DNA of 37,622 nt from Bremia lactucae (taxonomy: Eukaryota > Oomycota > Peronosporomycetes > Peronosporales > Peronosporaceae): positions 530,748-568,369 of the forward strand of contig NC_090610.1 in the NCBI RefSeq assembly GCF_004359215.1, written 5' to 3'. The notes beneath the pieces are model-generated. The model had not been told where the DNA came from and did no database searches. It was given only the letters and a program-made list of their open reading frames with translations. Below are positions 8,646-18,492 of the stretch, in pieces. Numbering within the stretch: position 1 is the first letter of the stretch; every line of letters begins with the position of its first letter. The translations under genes were made by a program, and so were the position numbers.

Positions 8646-9764
8646 ATGGACATGTTTGATGATAGTGGGAATACGCATCACGTTTCCCATTTAAGCTACT
8701 CCTTTCTAAGTGACATAGAAAGGAGTGCGGTTGAACGAATAAGTTCGACCGTAGGAAACGATGCAATCTTGGCATTACTGTCCAATTTGGACAGGGATGC
8801 CTTCCATTCAACCATCGCCAAGTTCATACAACAAGAACTTGAATAGACAAAGGAAAAAGTAGCGTTGCTGAATCAGCAATGCTCTCAAAAGTTAGAACTG
8901 TTGAGGTTTCAAGAGTACAGACCCCAGTACCTGGGATGACGCAAACGCGTCGTCCCGAAACTTCGAAGATTGACATCTCTAAAATATAGGGGAGTCGAAG
9001 AGGACTCCCTCTTGAGATGGTCTGTCGAGTTGGACGATGCCATAAGGGCACGTCACATCATCGACGAGCAAATGCAAATCGCATTCGCTCAATCAAATCT
9101 GGCAGGTCGTGCCAAAACTTGGGCATTGGGCCTTAAGTTGCGCGACCCATACGTCTTTGGGTCCCTAGAGGCTTTTAAAACCCGACTCAAACAGACGTTT
9201 GAGCCACCAAGGGCTGAGTTCAGAGCTCGTTCAGAGCTTCTGAAAATCAAGCAAGGCAAGCGTGATGTTCACGCCAATGCCCAGCACATACGACTCTTAG
9301 CGAGTTGTATCACAAACAACCCAGTTCATGAACACACGTTGATTACGGTGTTCATGCAAGGTCTTACGGATGGTCCCGTACAGACTCACCTGTTCTGCTT
9401 GGAACTGGATACGCTTGAAGAAGCAATAACCGTTGCGGAACAGGAGGATTTTGGCTTGAGACAGGCTCAAGCTAGTTCGTCATCATTTCGTCCACCAAGA
9501 CGACACGAGTTAGGAGGTCCAGAACCCATGGACCTTTCTTACGTCGAAAGCGAGAGACCTCGCTTTTCGAACAATAAGCGATCGCAGAAATGCCATCGCT
9601 GCCAAAAAATTTGGACACTACGCTACTGATTGTAGTGCCCCACGCCCAGCACCAAAAGGTACTGAACGTAATTTTGGACCGAATGCCAAAAAGGGCAACG
9701 GTCGCGGGTCCGACGTTGTTGCGAAATCGCAACAGCGAAGCGGACCGCCAAAAAACGGTCGGGG
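8646..9764 (+). pseudogene. Gyp-1 Gag (family A)
   Basis: The N-terminal piece (8646-8846) has the FLSDIERSAVERISSTVGND pattern shared by the other Gypsy gags here and stops at TAG. The main piece (8970-9629) is a retrotransposon Gag capsid-like domain: LLRWSVELDDAIRARHIIDE, AFAQSNLAGRAKTWALGLKL, LKQTFEPPRAEFRARSELL. A CCHC knuckle follows; CHRCQK is in frame, and one extra A in the run at 9605-9610 shifts the rest (GHYATDC) by one base. A basic tail runs into the assembly gap. Protease, RT, IN and the 3' LTR of this copy are not in the window. Confidence 0.85.
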
Positions 9765-9864
9765 NNNNNNNNNNNNNNNNNNNNNNNNNNNNNNNNNNNN
9801 NNNNNNNNNNNNNNNNNNNNNNNNNNNNNNNNNNNNNNNNNNNNNNNNNNNNNNNNNNNNNNNN
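9765..9864. other. Assembly gap of exactly 100 N
   Basis: Round-number placeholder of unknown true size. The left side is Gypsy gag (+), the right side Copia RT (-). The missing sequence should hold the rest of Gyp-1 and the middle of the Copia RT. Confidence 0.98.
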
Positions 9865-10530
9865 CTTCGCCTAGGTCCTTGGACAAAAAACTCATGTTTT
9901 CGAAAAACACTTCCATTAAGCCGCCATTAGGCGCAGTGACCAGAAGGTCGTCGACGTAGACGCCTACAACATTCATCTCGCCTCCTTCTCGCTTGTGGTA
10001 TAGACACATATCCGTTACGCAGCGCGTAAAGTCAATTTCAACGAGCTTAGCGTGCAGCAATTGGCTACACAGCCCCCCCCCGCATGCTTTAAGCCGTTAA
10101 GTGATATTTTTAATCTGAGTGCCAGTTTAGTGCAACTGTCTACGCCAAGTGCAGTCAGCACACCTTTTGGAATTACCATTCCCTTCGGGATCGCCAGATA
10201 AATTTCCAAGTGCTTTTCCTTCTCTGCCTTCACGTAGCGTTAGGAATATCGCCGTGTCTAGCGGGCACGCGCCATCGCCTCGCGAGTACCAAGACCATCT
10301 TTACGGTGCTCAATTCCATCACTGCTGCGAAAGTCAGACTGTAATCTACACCAAACAACTGCTCGTTACCACAGGCCACGAGCCTGGCCCTATAACGTTA
10401 AATAGCTCCGACGGCGTCCGTTTTAGTCTTAAACACCCACTTTGTATGCAGTACGTGACTCCCAATCGGACGGGTCACTAATGTCCATACTCCATTATCT
10501 TCAAGTGCCGTCAGCTCGTCGAGCATCGCC
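9865..10530 (-). pseudogene. Copia reverse transcriptase (N-terminal and catalytic part)
   Basis: In order on the minus strand: a HTKWVFKTK-like segment in broken frames (about 10430); RHGDIPNAYVKAEKEKHLEI (10190-10240, first Asp region of Copia RT, with the usual DV changed to DI); the NGLKHAG block (normally YGLKQAGR); and VVGVYVDDLLVT, the YVDD catalytic core at about 9940. A run of nine C at 10073-10081 (G on the coding strand) breaks the frame between the last two. Downstream sequence reaches SFLSKDLGE and then the gap. Confidence 0.85.
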
Positions 10531-10775
10531 ACGGTCCGCTTTAATCCGCTCTTCATAGCTTGCCCGTAGTTTTTCGGGTCCGGCTCCCGTACACTGTTTA
10601 CTATGTCCGGGGCGGGACCTCCCAGATTCTCATTGGCTGATGGCTGTACTGCGGTAGCAGGTTCCTTTTTAGACGCTGACCTCGTATGATGTCTTTCTCG
10701 CGTCCAGCTGCTCTTCTTTTTGGGTTTCTTCTTCCGAGTCGTCGTTTCACCGCCGGCAGCCGCGCCTTCGGCATC
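10531..10775 (-). pseudogene. Copia IN-RT linker
   Basis: The broken minus-strand frame is rich in Glu, Lys, Ser and Pro, as expected of the linker between the integrase C-terminus and RT. No domain is recognised. Confidence 0.45.
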
Positions 10776-11764
10776 TTATTTCGCCTCCTCCGAGTCTTCG
10801 AGGTGTACGCGCCTCAACTGCTCATTCTGCACGTTCGTGAGAGTCTCCCCGTTCCTGACATGGTGTGTAACGACTACCACTTTGTCGTACGGGATGTATA
10901 CTCTATATCCCTTCATCTCGTCGCTCCGACCAATGATTAGTGCGGGCTTGCCGCGCTCGCCTAAGGACTTGTTTTTTGCGTCTATGTGCACAGTGCACGG
11001 TGATCCAAACACCAGAATGTCACCCAAATCGGGGGTGTTCTTCGTGAGCATATGCAGCAGTGACTTACTCCCGAATTACCTTTACTTGGACTCCTGTTCA
11101 GAATATAGGCCGCGTACTCGGCAGCGTCCCCCCAGAAACTCAATGGCAGACCGCACGCAAACAGCATGCTGCGTACCATGTTCATTACAGTACGGTGCAT
11201 TCTCTCACCTTACCGTTGCTTGCTTCATTTCTCGGTTCGCTTATTTGCCTTGCGATACCGCTATCCTTTTAAAACAAGTCAAGTGTCTGGTATTCTCCTC
11301 CGCCGTCCGTGCGCAGCACGTGAATACGGACATTAAAACGCCTCTTAAAGAAAGCCATAAAGTGCTTGAACTTTTGTGCCGCTACGTCTTTAGTCTTCGC
11401 CAACAAGACTCAGTAGTTTGTGCAATGATCGATAAAGTTGATCATGTATCGATCCCCCAGTCTATCGCGCGGAGTCATGGGACCTTCAGGTCCGAGCAGA
11501 TTACGCGCCCGATGACGTCTATAGGCGAATTTTTGCCACTATCTTCGTGACTTGCTTATTCTTGGTCTGCTTGCCCTGAGCACAGGCCAGACAATTAGCA
11601 CGTTTTTTATCAGTTATAGAAATCCTAGAAGTCGGGTCCTTAGCCATCTTGAGTATGGTGTCGTAGTTCAGGTGCCCCAGTCGACGATGAGAGTGCATCA
11701 ATGTTCCTGTCTGTACGTCTGATCCGACATTGTCCTGGTCTTCCGTCAGCACCGAGATCAGCAC
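10776..11764 (-). pseudogene. Copia integrase with GAG-pre-integrase zinc domain
   Basis: The first piece (11519-11764) contains MHSHRRLGHLNYDTILKMA and ANCLACAQGK, the HHCC zinc domain. The catalytic core follows in broken frames: an IDHCTNY segment near the first Asp, LRTDGGGEYQ for the second Asp, and a degraded glutamate region before RMHRTVMNMVRSMLFACGLP (10982-11200). The C-terminal part (10776-11051) has LGDILVFGSPCTVHID and the YRVYIPYDKVVVVTHHV fold typical of Copia integrases. At least three frame changes are needed to read through. It integrated the cDNA when intact. Confidence 0.85.
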
Positions 11765-11788
11765 GTTCCTCGCGTTCCTCGCATTCTT

Positions 11789-12170
11789 TTATCCGTCTGC
11801 ACGAATCATCAGTACATTGTTGCGTCTCTCCACCTCAAAAACTGCGGGTCCTCCAGCCATAGGTGCAATTACGCGGCGCGAGCCTATGTACTCAATCTTG
11901 AACCCCTTTTTTCCAAATGCCATAGGAGATAATGTTATCTCCAAATTCTCTGCGTACCGCACGTCCAGCAGTCGCACTTTAATTCTTTTTCCCAAACCGT
12001 AATTACCAGCTTCACGCTGCCACGTTTGGTCACTCGTAGTGCTTCGCCGTCCGCGGCCACACACTGTCTTTCAAAGTCCTCGGGACTTTCCAGCAGCTGC
12101 TCATCGTAAAACCAGATGACGACTGGATCTCGTATCCAAGATCCACATTCCTTTTCTGCTGCTTCATCGC
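11789..12170 (-). pseudogene. Copia aspartic protease region, active site destroyed
   Basis: This lies between the gag zinc knuckle and the HHCC domain. WIRDPVVIWFYDEQLLESPE stands where Copia proteases have WILDSG(S/A)SxH, so the Asp-Ser/Thr-Gly triad is lost through a frame change. Downstream strands RLLDVRYAENLEITLSPMAFGKKGFKIEY and the GRRVIAPM-like region have normal Copia protease character. Confidence 0.75.
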
Positions 12171-13279
12171 CTATAATGAGTACAAAATCCGCATCACCAC
12201 CCTGGCTCCTTTCCTTTTTCTTTTCCTTGCACGCCGCTGTTAGATGCCCTTGATGGCCACATCTAAAGCACTTTCGCGTGTCCACCTTTCCTTCGTGAAC
12301 GTCATTTACAACGTCACGCCCGAGTTATTTCCAGCGAAGCTCGATCTCCGTTGACTGGGCGAAATGCGCCGATACTTCCGCTTGGAGCAAGTAATCCGTG
12401 CATCCCAAATTAAGCCGCGATAACATCGATATACGCATCGCTGGATCTGCATAGTGCACAATGTTGTCCAGCACCAAATTATCCGCGCCACCAGAGGCTT
12501 CGCTAACCGCTACCAAGTATAGGTAGTGCTCCGTCCAACTACGTTTTACGCCCTTCCGGGCCGTGAACATCTTCATACTCTGCGCAGGAGTAATCTTGGT
12601 TGCGAAGGTATACAGCAAGCGCTGCATGGCGTGCTCTAGTGTAGGCTCCTCCAAACACCAGGCCTCAACTTGTTGATTGAAGTATCTCTCCGCCATTCCG
12701 GCGAGATGGTGTCCGAGGATATCCACCTTCACTTCCTCTGTCCATTGAAATCCGCACGCACGTTCCGCGAACTGGATTTGCCGTACAAACTTCTTTCAAA
12801 AAAACGCTGCCTAGTCCCTGGTAGAGCTCTTTGCCATCGAAATGGTTTACCCCGAGCTTACGCTGACGCGTATCTGGAACACGTGGAAAGTTGTTTACAG
12901 GTGCCTGTGTGCCCTGAGGCATAGTGGGTGCCCTGACAGGCTGCTGATAGACAGGATGCGGTACGTAGTGCTGCGGCAGCTCTGGCTGAGGTGCTTCGGC
13001 CAATTCCACATTCATCGCAGCATTCCCGAACCCGTGCTCACGTTGCTTCTCGTCGAAATACTTAGCCGGTGAAATTGGCTGCTGTTGCTGTGGTGGAGGC
13101 GTCTGGTCCAACGTCATCCGATCCATAGCCCTCCCGATTCCCAAGGCTGACTCAAACACGCTTGATTCACGTCCCGTGAAACGCTCCTTCTCCTCTTGTC
13201 GCTGCTGCGACGCCTCCAGGCGCTCCACGCGTTCTGCAAGGCCCGTGAGGAGATCCAGGCTTTTGTCCTGCGTGTCCAT
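12171..13279 (-). pseudogene. Copia Gag
   Basis: The N-terminal 204-residue piece starts at an ATG at 13279 with a coiled-coil-like start (LLTGLAERVERLEASQQRQ), then a Pro/Gln-rich stretch. A frame change near 12700 leads to a helical piece (12325-12732) with VDILGHHLAGMAERYFNQQV and SWTEHYLYLVAVSEASGG, typical of the Copia capsid-like UBN2 domain. After another stop comes the CCHC knuckle CFRCGHQGHLTAAC (about 12220-12265). It packages the RNA when intact. Confidence 0.83.
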
Positions 13280-13395
13280 CGGCTTAGCCGGCTTCTTGAC
13301 TTCATCTATACCTCTATACTGGCCGTCGTCCTGTTACTAATCAACCTCGGCTTTCGGAGTGTCTGGAGCTTCGCTCCCGGCGACGCTGTGAACTG

Positions 13396-13412
13396 TTGGG
13401 CTCATAACCTTT
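13396..13412 (-). promoter_or_regulatory. Copia primer binding site matching the tRNA-iMet anticodon arm
   Basis: Next to the 5' LTR, 13398-13409 reads GGGCTCATAACC on the plus strand, the anticodon stem-loop (CAT anticodon) of initiator tRNA-Met. The element RNA would carry the complement GGTTATGAGCCC, three bases from the LTR end. This is the half-tRNA priming arrangement known for Drosophila copia and yeast Ty5. No whole tRNA gene is present. Confidence 0.72.
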
Positions 13413-13589
13413 TGGTTGTGTTAGGATGCCGTTGTGTATTAAGCAGTGAGTAGTTCACTAGCTAGCTACTTACATGCATCCTTCCTTATCACCACCCGTG
13501 CAATTCAGCGCTTTTCATCCTAAATCCTAAGAGTCTGCCGAACCGCGATTGAAACTGCGGTTACATTAGTGTAACCTCCGATTCCAACA
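13413..13589 (-). repeat. Copia 5' LTR
   Basis: Direct repeat of 6384-6563 with scattered differences. On the minus strand it starts TGTTGGAATC and ends ACAACCA, followed by the PBS. GCTTT flanks the outer side. Confidence 0.88.
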
Positions 13590-13996
13590 GCTTTACCAAT
13601 GAACGTTTTAATCGATCCGTTGCAGGTCGTGGACGACACTGCCTACGCGGACGATTGATGAGCGGAAATGTGCGTAGTAATTTGCGAACACCTTACTTAA
13701 ACCGCTTGCCGGCCGTTATGGGGCAACCTAAGACACAAGTAGTTTTAGGTTTATTACACAATAACATAAGTAGGTATAGTGCAGTATCCGAGTCGTATTG
13801 GGTGCCAGACTCGATAATATTTGCCAATGATTAGTCGACCTATATTTGAGTGGTACCTAGGAGCAAGGGAACAATTCTGTACTTTGCACGAAATAAAAAC
13901 TAAAATAAATAAATATAGTTGATTATCCCTTTCAAATAGAGCGCTTCCTAAAAAAAGCTTTATGATGTAAGACGGTATCGGGCTCACCCCGTTACA
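13590..13996 (+). repeat. Probable 5' LTR end of a third Gypsy family
   Basis: Ends CACCCCGTTACA at 13996, immediately before TTGGTAGCGCTTTGTATTCC, a PBS like that of Gyp-1. The body is not similar to family A or B and its left boundary is not visible. Its low-GC stretch at 13890-13930 is LTR-like. The first 60 bp may belong to something older. Confidence 0.5.
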
Positions 13997-13997
13997 C

Positions 13998-14544
13998 TTG
14001 GTAGCGCTTTGTATTCCTTCCAATGACCAGATTCGTATGAGCACGGAAGAACTCCAGATGCCTCGCTAGAGCATGCAGACTTTCCTCACTTTATCTCGGT
14101 GGAGTGGCAGGCACTTCACGACCTCGCGGCGGTGTCTGCAGAGATCGTCGTGACATCGCTGCTGAGCACAGCGACGCCCGACCGACAGCGTGTCGCTCTC
14201 CAATACTATATTGTGCGCGCGCGATCTCGCTGAAGCGAATCGGCGAGTATCGACTCCCTCGCGCACTTTGCAGCATAGCGCTATTAAGATGGAGTGATGG
14301 TCCGGATCGGCTCCCTCTTAATAGATGGTTCCGCGAGATTGACTTTGCAAAAGCATCAAGATTGATTGACGCTCCGACTGCCAAAGTCAACTTTTGGCTA
14401 TCTCGACTGTCAGGCAAGGCAAAGGAATGGGCTTTTGGGAAACTCGTTGTGAACGAGTTCGTGTTTCCCACGCTGGACGCCATCCAGTGTGACTTGCGAC
14501 TGGCATTTGAGCCTCCCCAAGACGAGTCGCGCTTGCGTGCCTAG
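13998..14544 (+). pseudogene. Gyp-2 PBS and Gag (third Gypsy family)
   Basis: After the PBS (13998-14017) broken frames lead to a recognisable Gag capsid segment at about 14300-14544: [56 protein letters not shown]. The first 65 residues of the frame starting at 14104 are probably out of frame. It stops at 14544, and no zinc knuckle or Pol follows. Divergence from family A and B gags makes it a separate lineage. Confidence 0.7.
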
Positions 14545-15340
14545 ACAAGCTTTCGATGCGTGATTAGATTCATAGGACACGGCCCTTTTTGGATTGGGCC
14601 CACTTGTGTAAGCCACTTTCCCTTCCACTTGCGAAGAAGCGATGGATTCTTCGCCTATCCCCGGGAGCAGACGATGAAGGAGAACCACACGAAGATCACT
14701 GGATCGAGTTTAGAGGCGAGATCTCGTGCTAAATCTAACACCACTTTGCATCCAGCCTTATCTGTCCCTATCTTCTTGATCTGAACCTTCGGGTACTTGT
14801 AGATTATGAGCTTAATGAACGATAGGGACGAATTTCGTGAGTGCCATGGTGCGAAGCGCGATGGCCGCCTCCGCAGAGCTTGGGCATGATAGCGCCACTG
14901 GTCACGAGGGTCGAGGCGCCAAGCCAAGAGCCTTCGACGCTCGACCAGCCAAGCACAGGTGGATCGATCGTAAGCCCGGTGTCGGAGTACGGGATAGTGC
15001 TCCACCAGCTTCAGTTGATCACGGACATGATGGAAGCACAGGGAAGGCAGATCGTCGCGCTAGAGTCAACCGGACTGCACCCGACAAGACAACAGCTACC
15101 ATCCCCCCACACGAGGTTGATCTCCCACCGCCGACAGACACGTTCGGGGTAAGTGGCGGACGTGGAGATCTCGATGTGTCGATGGGAGCCACGCTGGGAG
15201 TGGACGAGCTGGGCAATGCCTTCGAGACCGAGACGCGCCTGCGTCAAGCAAACTTAGAGAACCAGGGACGACGTTTCCAAGCCGAGCGTGCCCTACACTA
15301 TAACGCCTTCAACGAGGCCGAGGACGGATGAGGATGCGTT
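14545..15340 (+). pseudogene. Degenerate retroelement-like sequence, family uncertain
   Basis: Several overlapping open stretches exist. The most protein-like are a plus frame at about 14900-15130 (QLQLITDMMEAQGRQIVALE, coiled-coil-like) and another at about 15140-15331 (FETETRLRQANLENQGRRFQ). They read like a Copia or Gypsy Gag N-terminus joined to the Copia fragment downstream, but no diagnostic motif is present. A minus frame at 14655-14850 is equally open, so the strand is uncertain. Confidence 0.3.
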
Positions 15341-15788
15341 GCTACCCGGCGATGAACCAGAGACCCCCGAACGCCCGACCGTCACGTCGTTTCATTCCAT
15401 GGTCGGCAGACTTCTCTAGATCGCTCGCTGCAACATACTGGACGTCGCGAACGCGGTGCACCGCGCCACGAGGCGAGCACACGAGCCAATATTTGGCTGA
15501 CCTGAACTGGCTCGGCTAACGCTGCGATACCTGGCCAGGACTGCAAACATGAGGCTTCATTTGCATCCAGAAACCCCCAACGACGGCCGCATCCACATCG
15601 AGAGCATCACAGACGCCGACTGCGCAGGCGACACGAAAGGCAGAAAGTCTGTCAGCGGAATGATGGTGAAGACGAACGGCATGCTCGTCGCTTGGACAAA
15701 TAAGCAAGGGTCTTTCGCTCTCTCGAATGCCGAAGCCGAGTTTGTCGCTGCAGCTACTGGCGCCAAGGAAGGTTCCCAACTATCATGA
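15341..15788 (+). pseudogene. Copia RT-end/RNase H fragment, second Copia lineage
   Basis: Broken frames read TSFHSMVGRLL, then VHRATRRAHEP and TLRYLARTANMRLHL, the segment between RT and RNase H of Copia. 15549-15788 then reads ITDADCAGDTKGRKSVSGMM and LSNAEAEFVAAATGAKEG, with the first Asp and the Glu of RNase H. The third Asp is missing because the sequence ends against the Gyp-3 chromodomain on the other strand. It differs from the Copia at 6384-13589. Confidence 0.75.
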
Positions 15789-15951
15789 GAGGGTGGATAC
15801 CCTCGCCAACGAGCGAGATAACTCGTTCGAACCCCATTTGCATCCGGTGATTCAAGAAGCTTTCAACAAGAAAGCGCTTCTCACCACCTGAATCTATCAA
15901 TGGATGTGAAGGGGAGGAATGATCGGGATCGCCTCGTTTGACTAGCCTCAA
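15754..15951 (-). pseudogene. Gyp-3 chromodomain
   Basis: GEKRFLVESFLNHRMQM is followed, after a one-base frame change near 15830, by TSYLARWRGYPPSHDSWEP, the aromatic-cage core of retroelement chromodomains. In chromoviruses this C-terminal domain targets integration to marked chromatin. The last residues overlap, on the opposite strand, the end of the Copia RNase H fragment. Confidence 0.78.
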
Positions 15952-16022
15952 TCAGCATCGTGATTTTGATCACACTCTTTATTATTTAAAATAAAATCTT
16001 GATCACTAGCGATCCCGTTGCC

Positions 16023-17740
16023 CTATATTAGCGGTGACGGTCGATAATGTTTTTCGTGACCAGTTGGAAAGTTGTGCGCAGATTGCGACTGAACAACTAG
16101 CGAACGAAAGGATACATCAGTTCTTTCAAAACGAGCTATTGACAGCACGTCAGAAGATCTCGTCCTTGAAGGAAAGAGTGAATCGTCTGGTTCAAGAGAA
16201 TCAGACCCTGTTTCGAGACAACAAGTCTTTGGCTCGGGACCATCAGGCTTTGGCGGAAGCCCTTGACCGTTCCGGTGTAATCCAGAATCGGATGAAGCCT
16301 CGTACTGATGGTACGGGCGGATACGCCTAACATAAAACGTAGGATGCGTACGCATACTACATGGCAGTTCGATTGTGTACGCATTGCCTTGGCGATGTTG
16401 TACACAGAACGGGCCGATATATCTGGGCAGTAATTTATTACTGCCTACTATCGTCACTGAGTGTTTTGGTAGGTTTACCGTCGACAGTAGGAATAGGTCA
16501 TTAAAATTAAATGAAAGTATGTTTGCTCTTCCATTTGTCAGATTTCAGTTTCTGTCGGTCCACCGCATCAGCGATGGAATCCTTTACGAAACGGACCACT
16601 GCTTCTCTAGCCAACAGGAAATCACCTCCTGACTCGATATTAATTTTGTTTTCAGTGCGACCGGCTTGCACTGCGAAAATATCAATCTCTTCATAATTGA
16701 GAATATTATCGTTCTCATTAATGCTATTGTTTTCGATGCTGAGTCTGTTAGCATCGTTGTCAAAGTCAGTAATAGTATTATTGTTATTACTGAATTTGTC
16801 CGCTTCAATGTTAATTAAATCAACATTGGTATCCTTCGCATTGACCTTAGTGCTTAGGCGTGATGAGCACGAGCTAGAAGGTTCTTTGCTCGAGCGAGTC
16901 CCTCCCCCCTTGTATAAAATTTACTGTCAAACAGGGTGGGTATACGTGGGTGGCGTAAGCCATTCACGAAAAACGGTGTATGCTTTGTAGAAGCTGAATT
17001 ATTAGAAGCTGAATTATTGATGGCAAATTCTTCCATCGGCAGATCTCGCTCCAACTTTTAAAAGAGTAGACGTATCCGCGAAGTATCTCTTCAAGATTAC
17101 GGTTTGCCCGCTCCGTCTGACTATCTGTTTCAGGATTATCAGAAGTGTTCCAAGTGCTTCGAAAACAGTTTGCCAAAATCCCGCCGTGAATCTAGGATCT
17201 CGATCTAAGACCCGTTCGCGGGGTAACCCATGGAGTCGAAATATCGTGGTAACAAAGACATGAGCACAGCCTTTAACTGTGATCGACTCCGGTCTTGCAG
17301 CAAGACGTACCATTTTGCTGAAACGATCAACAAGAATAAGAATACCATTTTTCTTATGTTCGCCTTCGGTCATCTGAAGTCGAAGTCTATCTATACAGAC
17401 TGTTAACCCTCTGCCGGAAACAGGCAGAAGTTGTAACGGAGCACGGGATGAAGCACTGGACTTCACCCCTTGACAGAATCCGCAAGCATGTATGTACTTG
17501 CGGCGAAATCATACTGGCGTGACCAGTAGAAGTCGCGACTTCTCGTGTGATAGGTCTTCTTACGTATACGATGGCCACTTATTGGTGCATCGCGGCACTC
17601 TGACATGATGCGTACACACAAATCATTGTTGGTGGGGATAGCGACACGAGGTCTATCGCCAGCAATGGCTGTGTAATAAAGTAATCCATTGCGTCTTGTG
17701 TATCGATTTGTTGAGGATCTATACAATTTCGACAATCATT
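16023..17740 (-). pseudogene. Gyp-3 integrase
   Basis: Zinc domain at 17463-17735 (IMSECRDAPISGHR, RKKTYHTRSRDFYWSRQYDF), with the distal Cys pair in another frame. Catalytic core at 17014-17466: ILVDRFSKMVRL (Asp), LPRERVLDRDPRFTAGFWQT (Asp), and DSQTERANRNLEEILRGY (Glu) after a frame change. Then comes an Asn/Asp-rich insert (about 16690-16860, NNNNTITDFDNDANR) not usual in Gypsy integrases, the RFVKDSIADAVDRQK helix, and the C-terminal GPF/Y-like LLPRYIGPFCVQHRQGNAYTI. A polar Pro/Ser/Asp linker (16023-16310) leads to the chromodomain. Confidence 0.83.
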
Positions 17741-18100
17741 TTAAGGATTGTTGGGTTGAACTTCTAAGATAATCTATCAACCCTTTAAGAGCCTTAGCTT
17801 CTTGATAAGCTCTTCTGACGTCGTCGAGTAATGTTGACGACGGAACACTTATTGTTGCAACAGTGGCCTTATGCTCACTGCTGATTTTGCGCAGCCGGCG
17901 CAGAATCAGGCCGGCGCGAAAGGGTATCAGCGACGACGGTAAGTCGTCCTGGTTTATACTCCACGGAGAAGTTATACTCCGCGAAGAAAGACAACCATCT
18001 CGCCATTCTTTGCAAGAGGTGTGGACTGTTTACGGCCGTGCGTAAAGACGCGTGGTCCTTTTATACAATGAACGGTCTATCTCTTGGGACATATACCCTA
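17741..18100 (-). pseudogene. Gyp-3 RNase H to integrase connection, decayed
   Basis: Minus-strand frames are broken. Pieces such as ATISVPSSTLLDDVRRAYQE and LKGLIDYL are the helical connection seen before the integrase zinc domain. The second half of RNase H is scarcely recognisable. Confidence 0.5.
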
Positions 18101-18492
18101 ACCTTAGTCATTGCGTAGTTGCGTTCAGCTTGTTGAAGCTGACGCGATTAAAAGCAGACGCGTCTGTGTCATATTGCATTAACGCACAGCCGACTGCAAA
18201 ATCACTGGCGTCACAGACCACATAAAAAGGTCGGTCTTGGTCCGCAATCGCGTGATTTGGCGATTGCATCAATCTTTGCTTCATACCCTCGAAGGATTGC
18301 TGACAATCAGCGTTCCATGACCACTTCACAGTTTTATTAAACAACTTCATTTCGGCAAAATGCCTGAGTATTGTGCAGGTACGCCGCTAAACCAAGGAAC
18401 TTTCTAAGTCCCTTTACATCGACTTGCACAGGCGAGTCGGTGATCGCCTTGATATTTTCCGGATCAGGTCGTACACAGTCTTTACCACGATT
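18101..18492 (-). pseudogene. Gyp-3 RT thumb and RNase H start
   Basis: VRPDPENIKAITDSPVQVDVKGLRKFLGLAAYLH is the RT connection (split here across an intact frame, 18337-18531). WSWNADCQQSFEGMKQRLMQSP and PFYVVCDASDFAVGCALMQ follow, the latter with the first catalytic Asp of Gypsy RNase H. A frameshift separates the two. The hairpin GCAATCGC/GCGATTGC (about 18241-18264) lies in this region and recurs in Gyp-4, Gyp-5 and Gyp-7. Confidence 0.8.

Larger units (their letters stand above)
6384..13589 (-). mobile_element. Ty1/Copia retrotransposon, interrupted by a nested insertion
   Basis: Two direct repeats, 6384-6563 (180 bp) and 13413-13589 (177 bp), bound a minus-strand element. Its gag, protease, integrase and RT lie in that order from 13279 leftwards to 9865, and RNase H lies at 6535-7127. 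The order PR-IN-RT-RNH is Copia-type. GCTTT at 13590-13594 recurs at 6377-6381 within a T-run beside the left LTR, a probable 5-bp target duplication. Sequence 7127-9864 is foreign (repeat X, Gypsy LTR and gag, assembly gap) and splits RT from RNase H. Every domain carries at least one frameshift or stop, so the element is dead. Confidence 0.85.

Noticed and set aside
10720..11550. Plus-strand open frame of 276 codons
   Set aside because: It is antisense to the Copia integrase, whose domain motifs are clear on the minus strand. The translation has no recognisable features.
13391..13412. Possible tRNA-Met gene
   Set aside because: Only the anticodon arm is present. There are no acceptor, D or T arms, and the position next to an LTR fits a primer binding site.
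16034..16330. Plus-strand 98-codon frame with heptad-like coiled coil (LTARQKISSLKERVNRLVQE), with a similar pattern on the plus strand at about 35640-35800
   Set aside because: Both lie antisense to the polar linker between integrase and chromodomain, and that linker is open on the minus strand in Gyp-3 and Gyp-7. Antisense of Ser/Asp/Phe-rich codons readily gives Arg/Glu/Val patterns, so I treat it as a shadow, though the resemblance between copies was noted.
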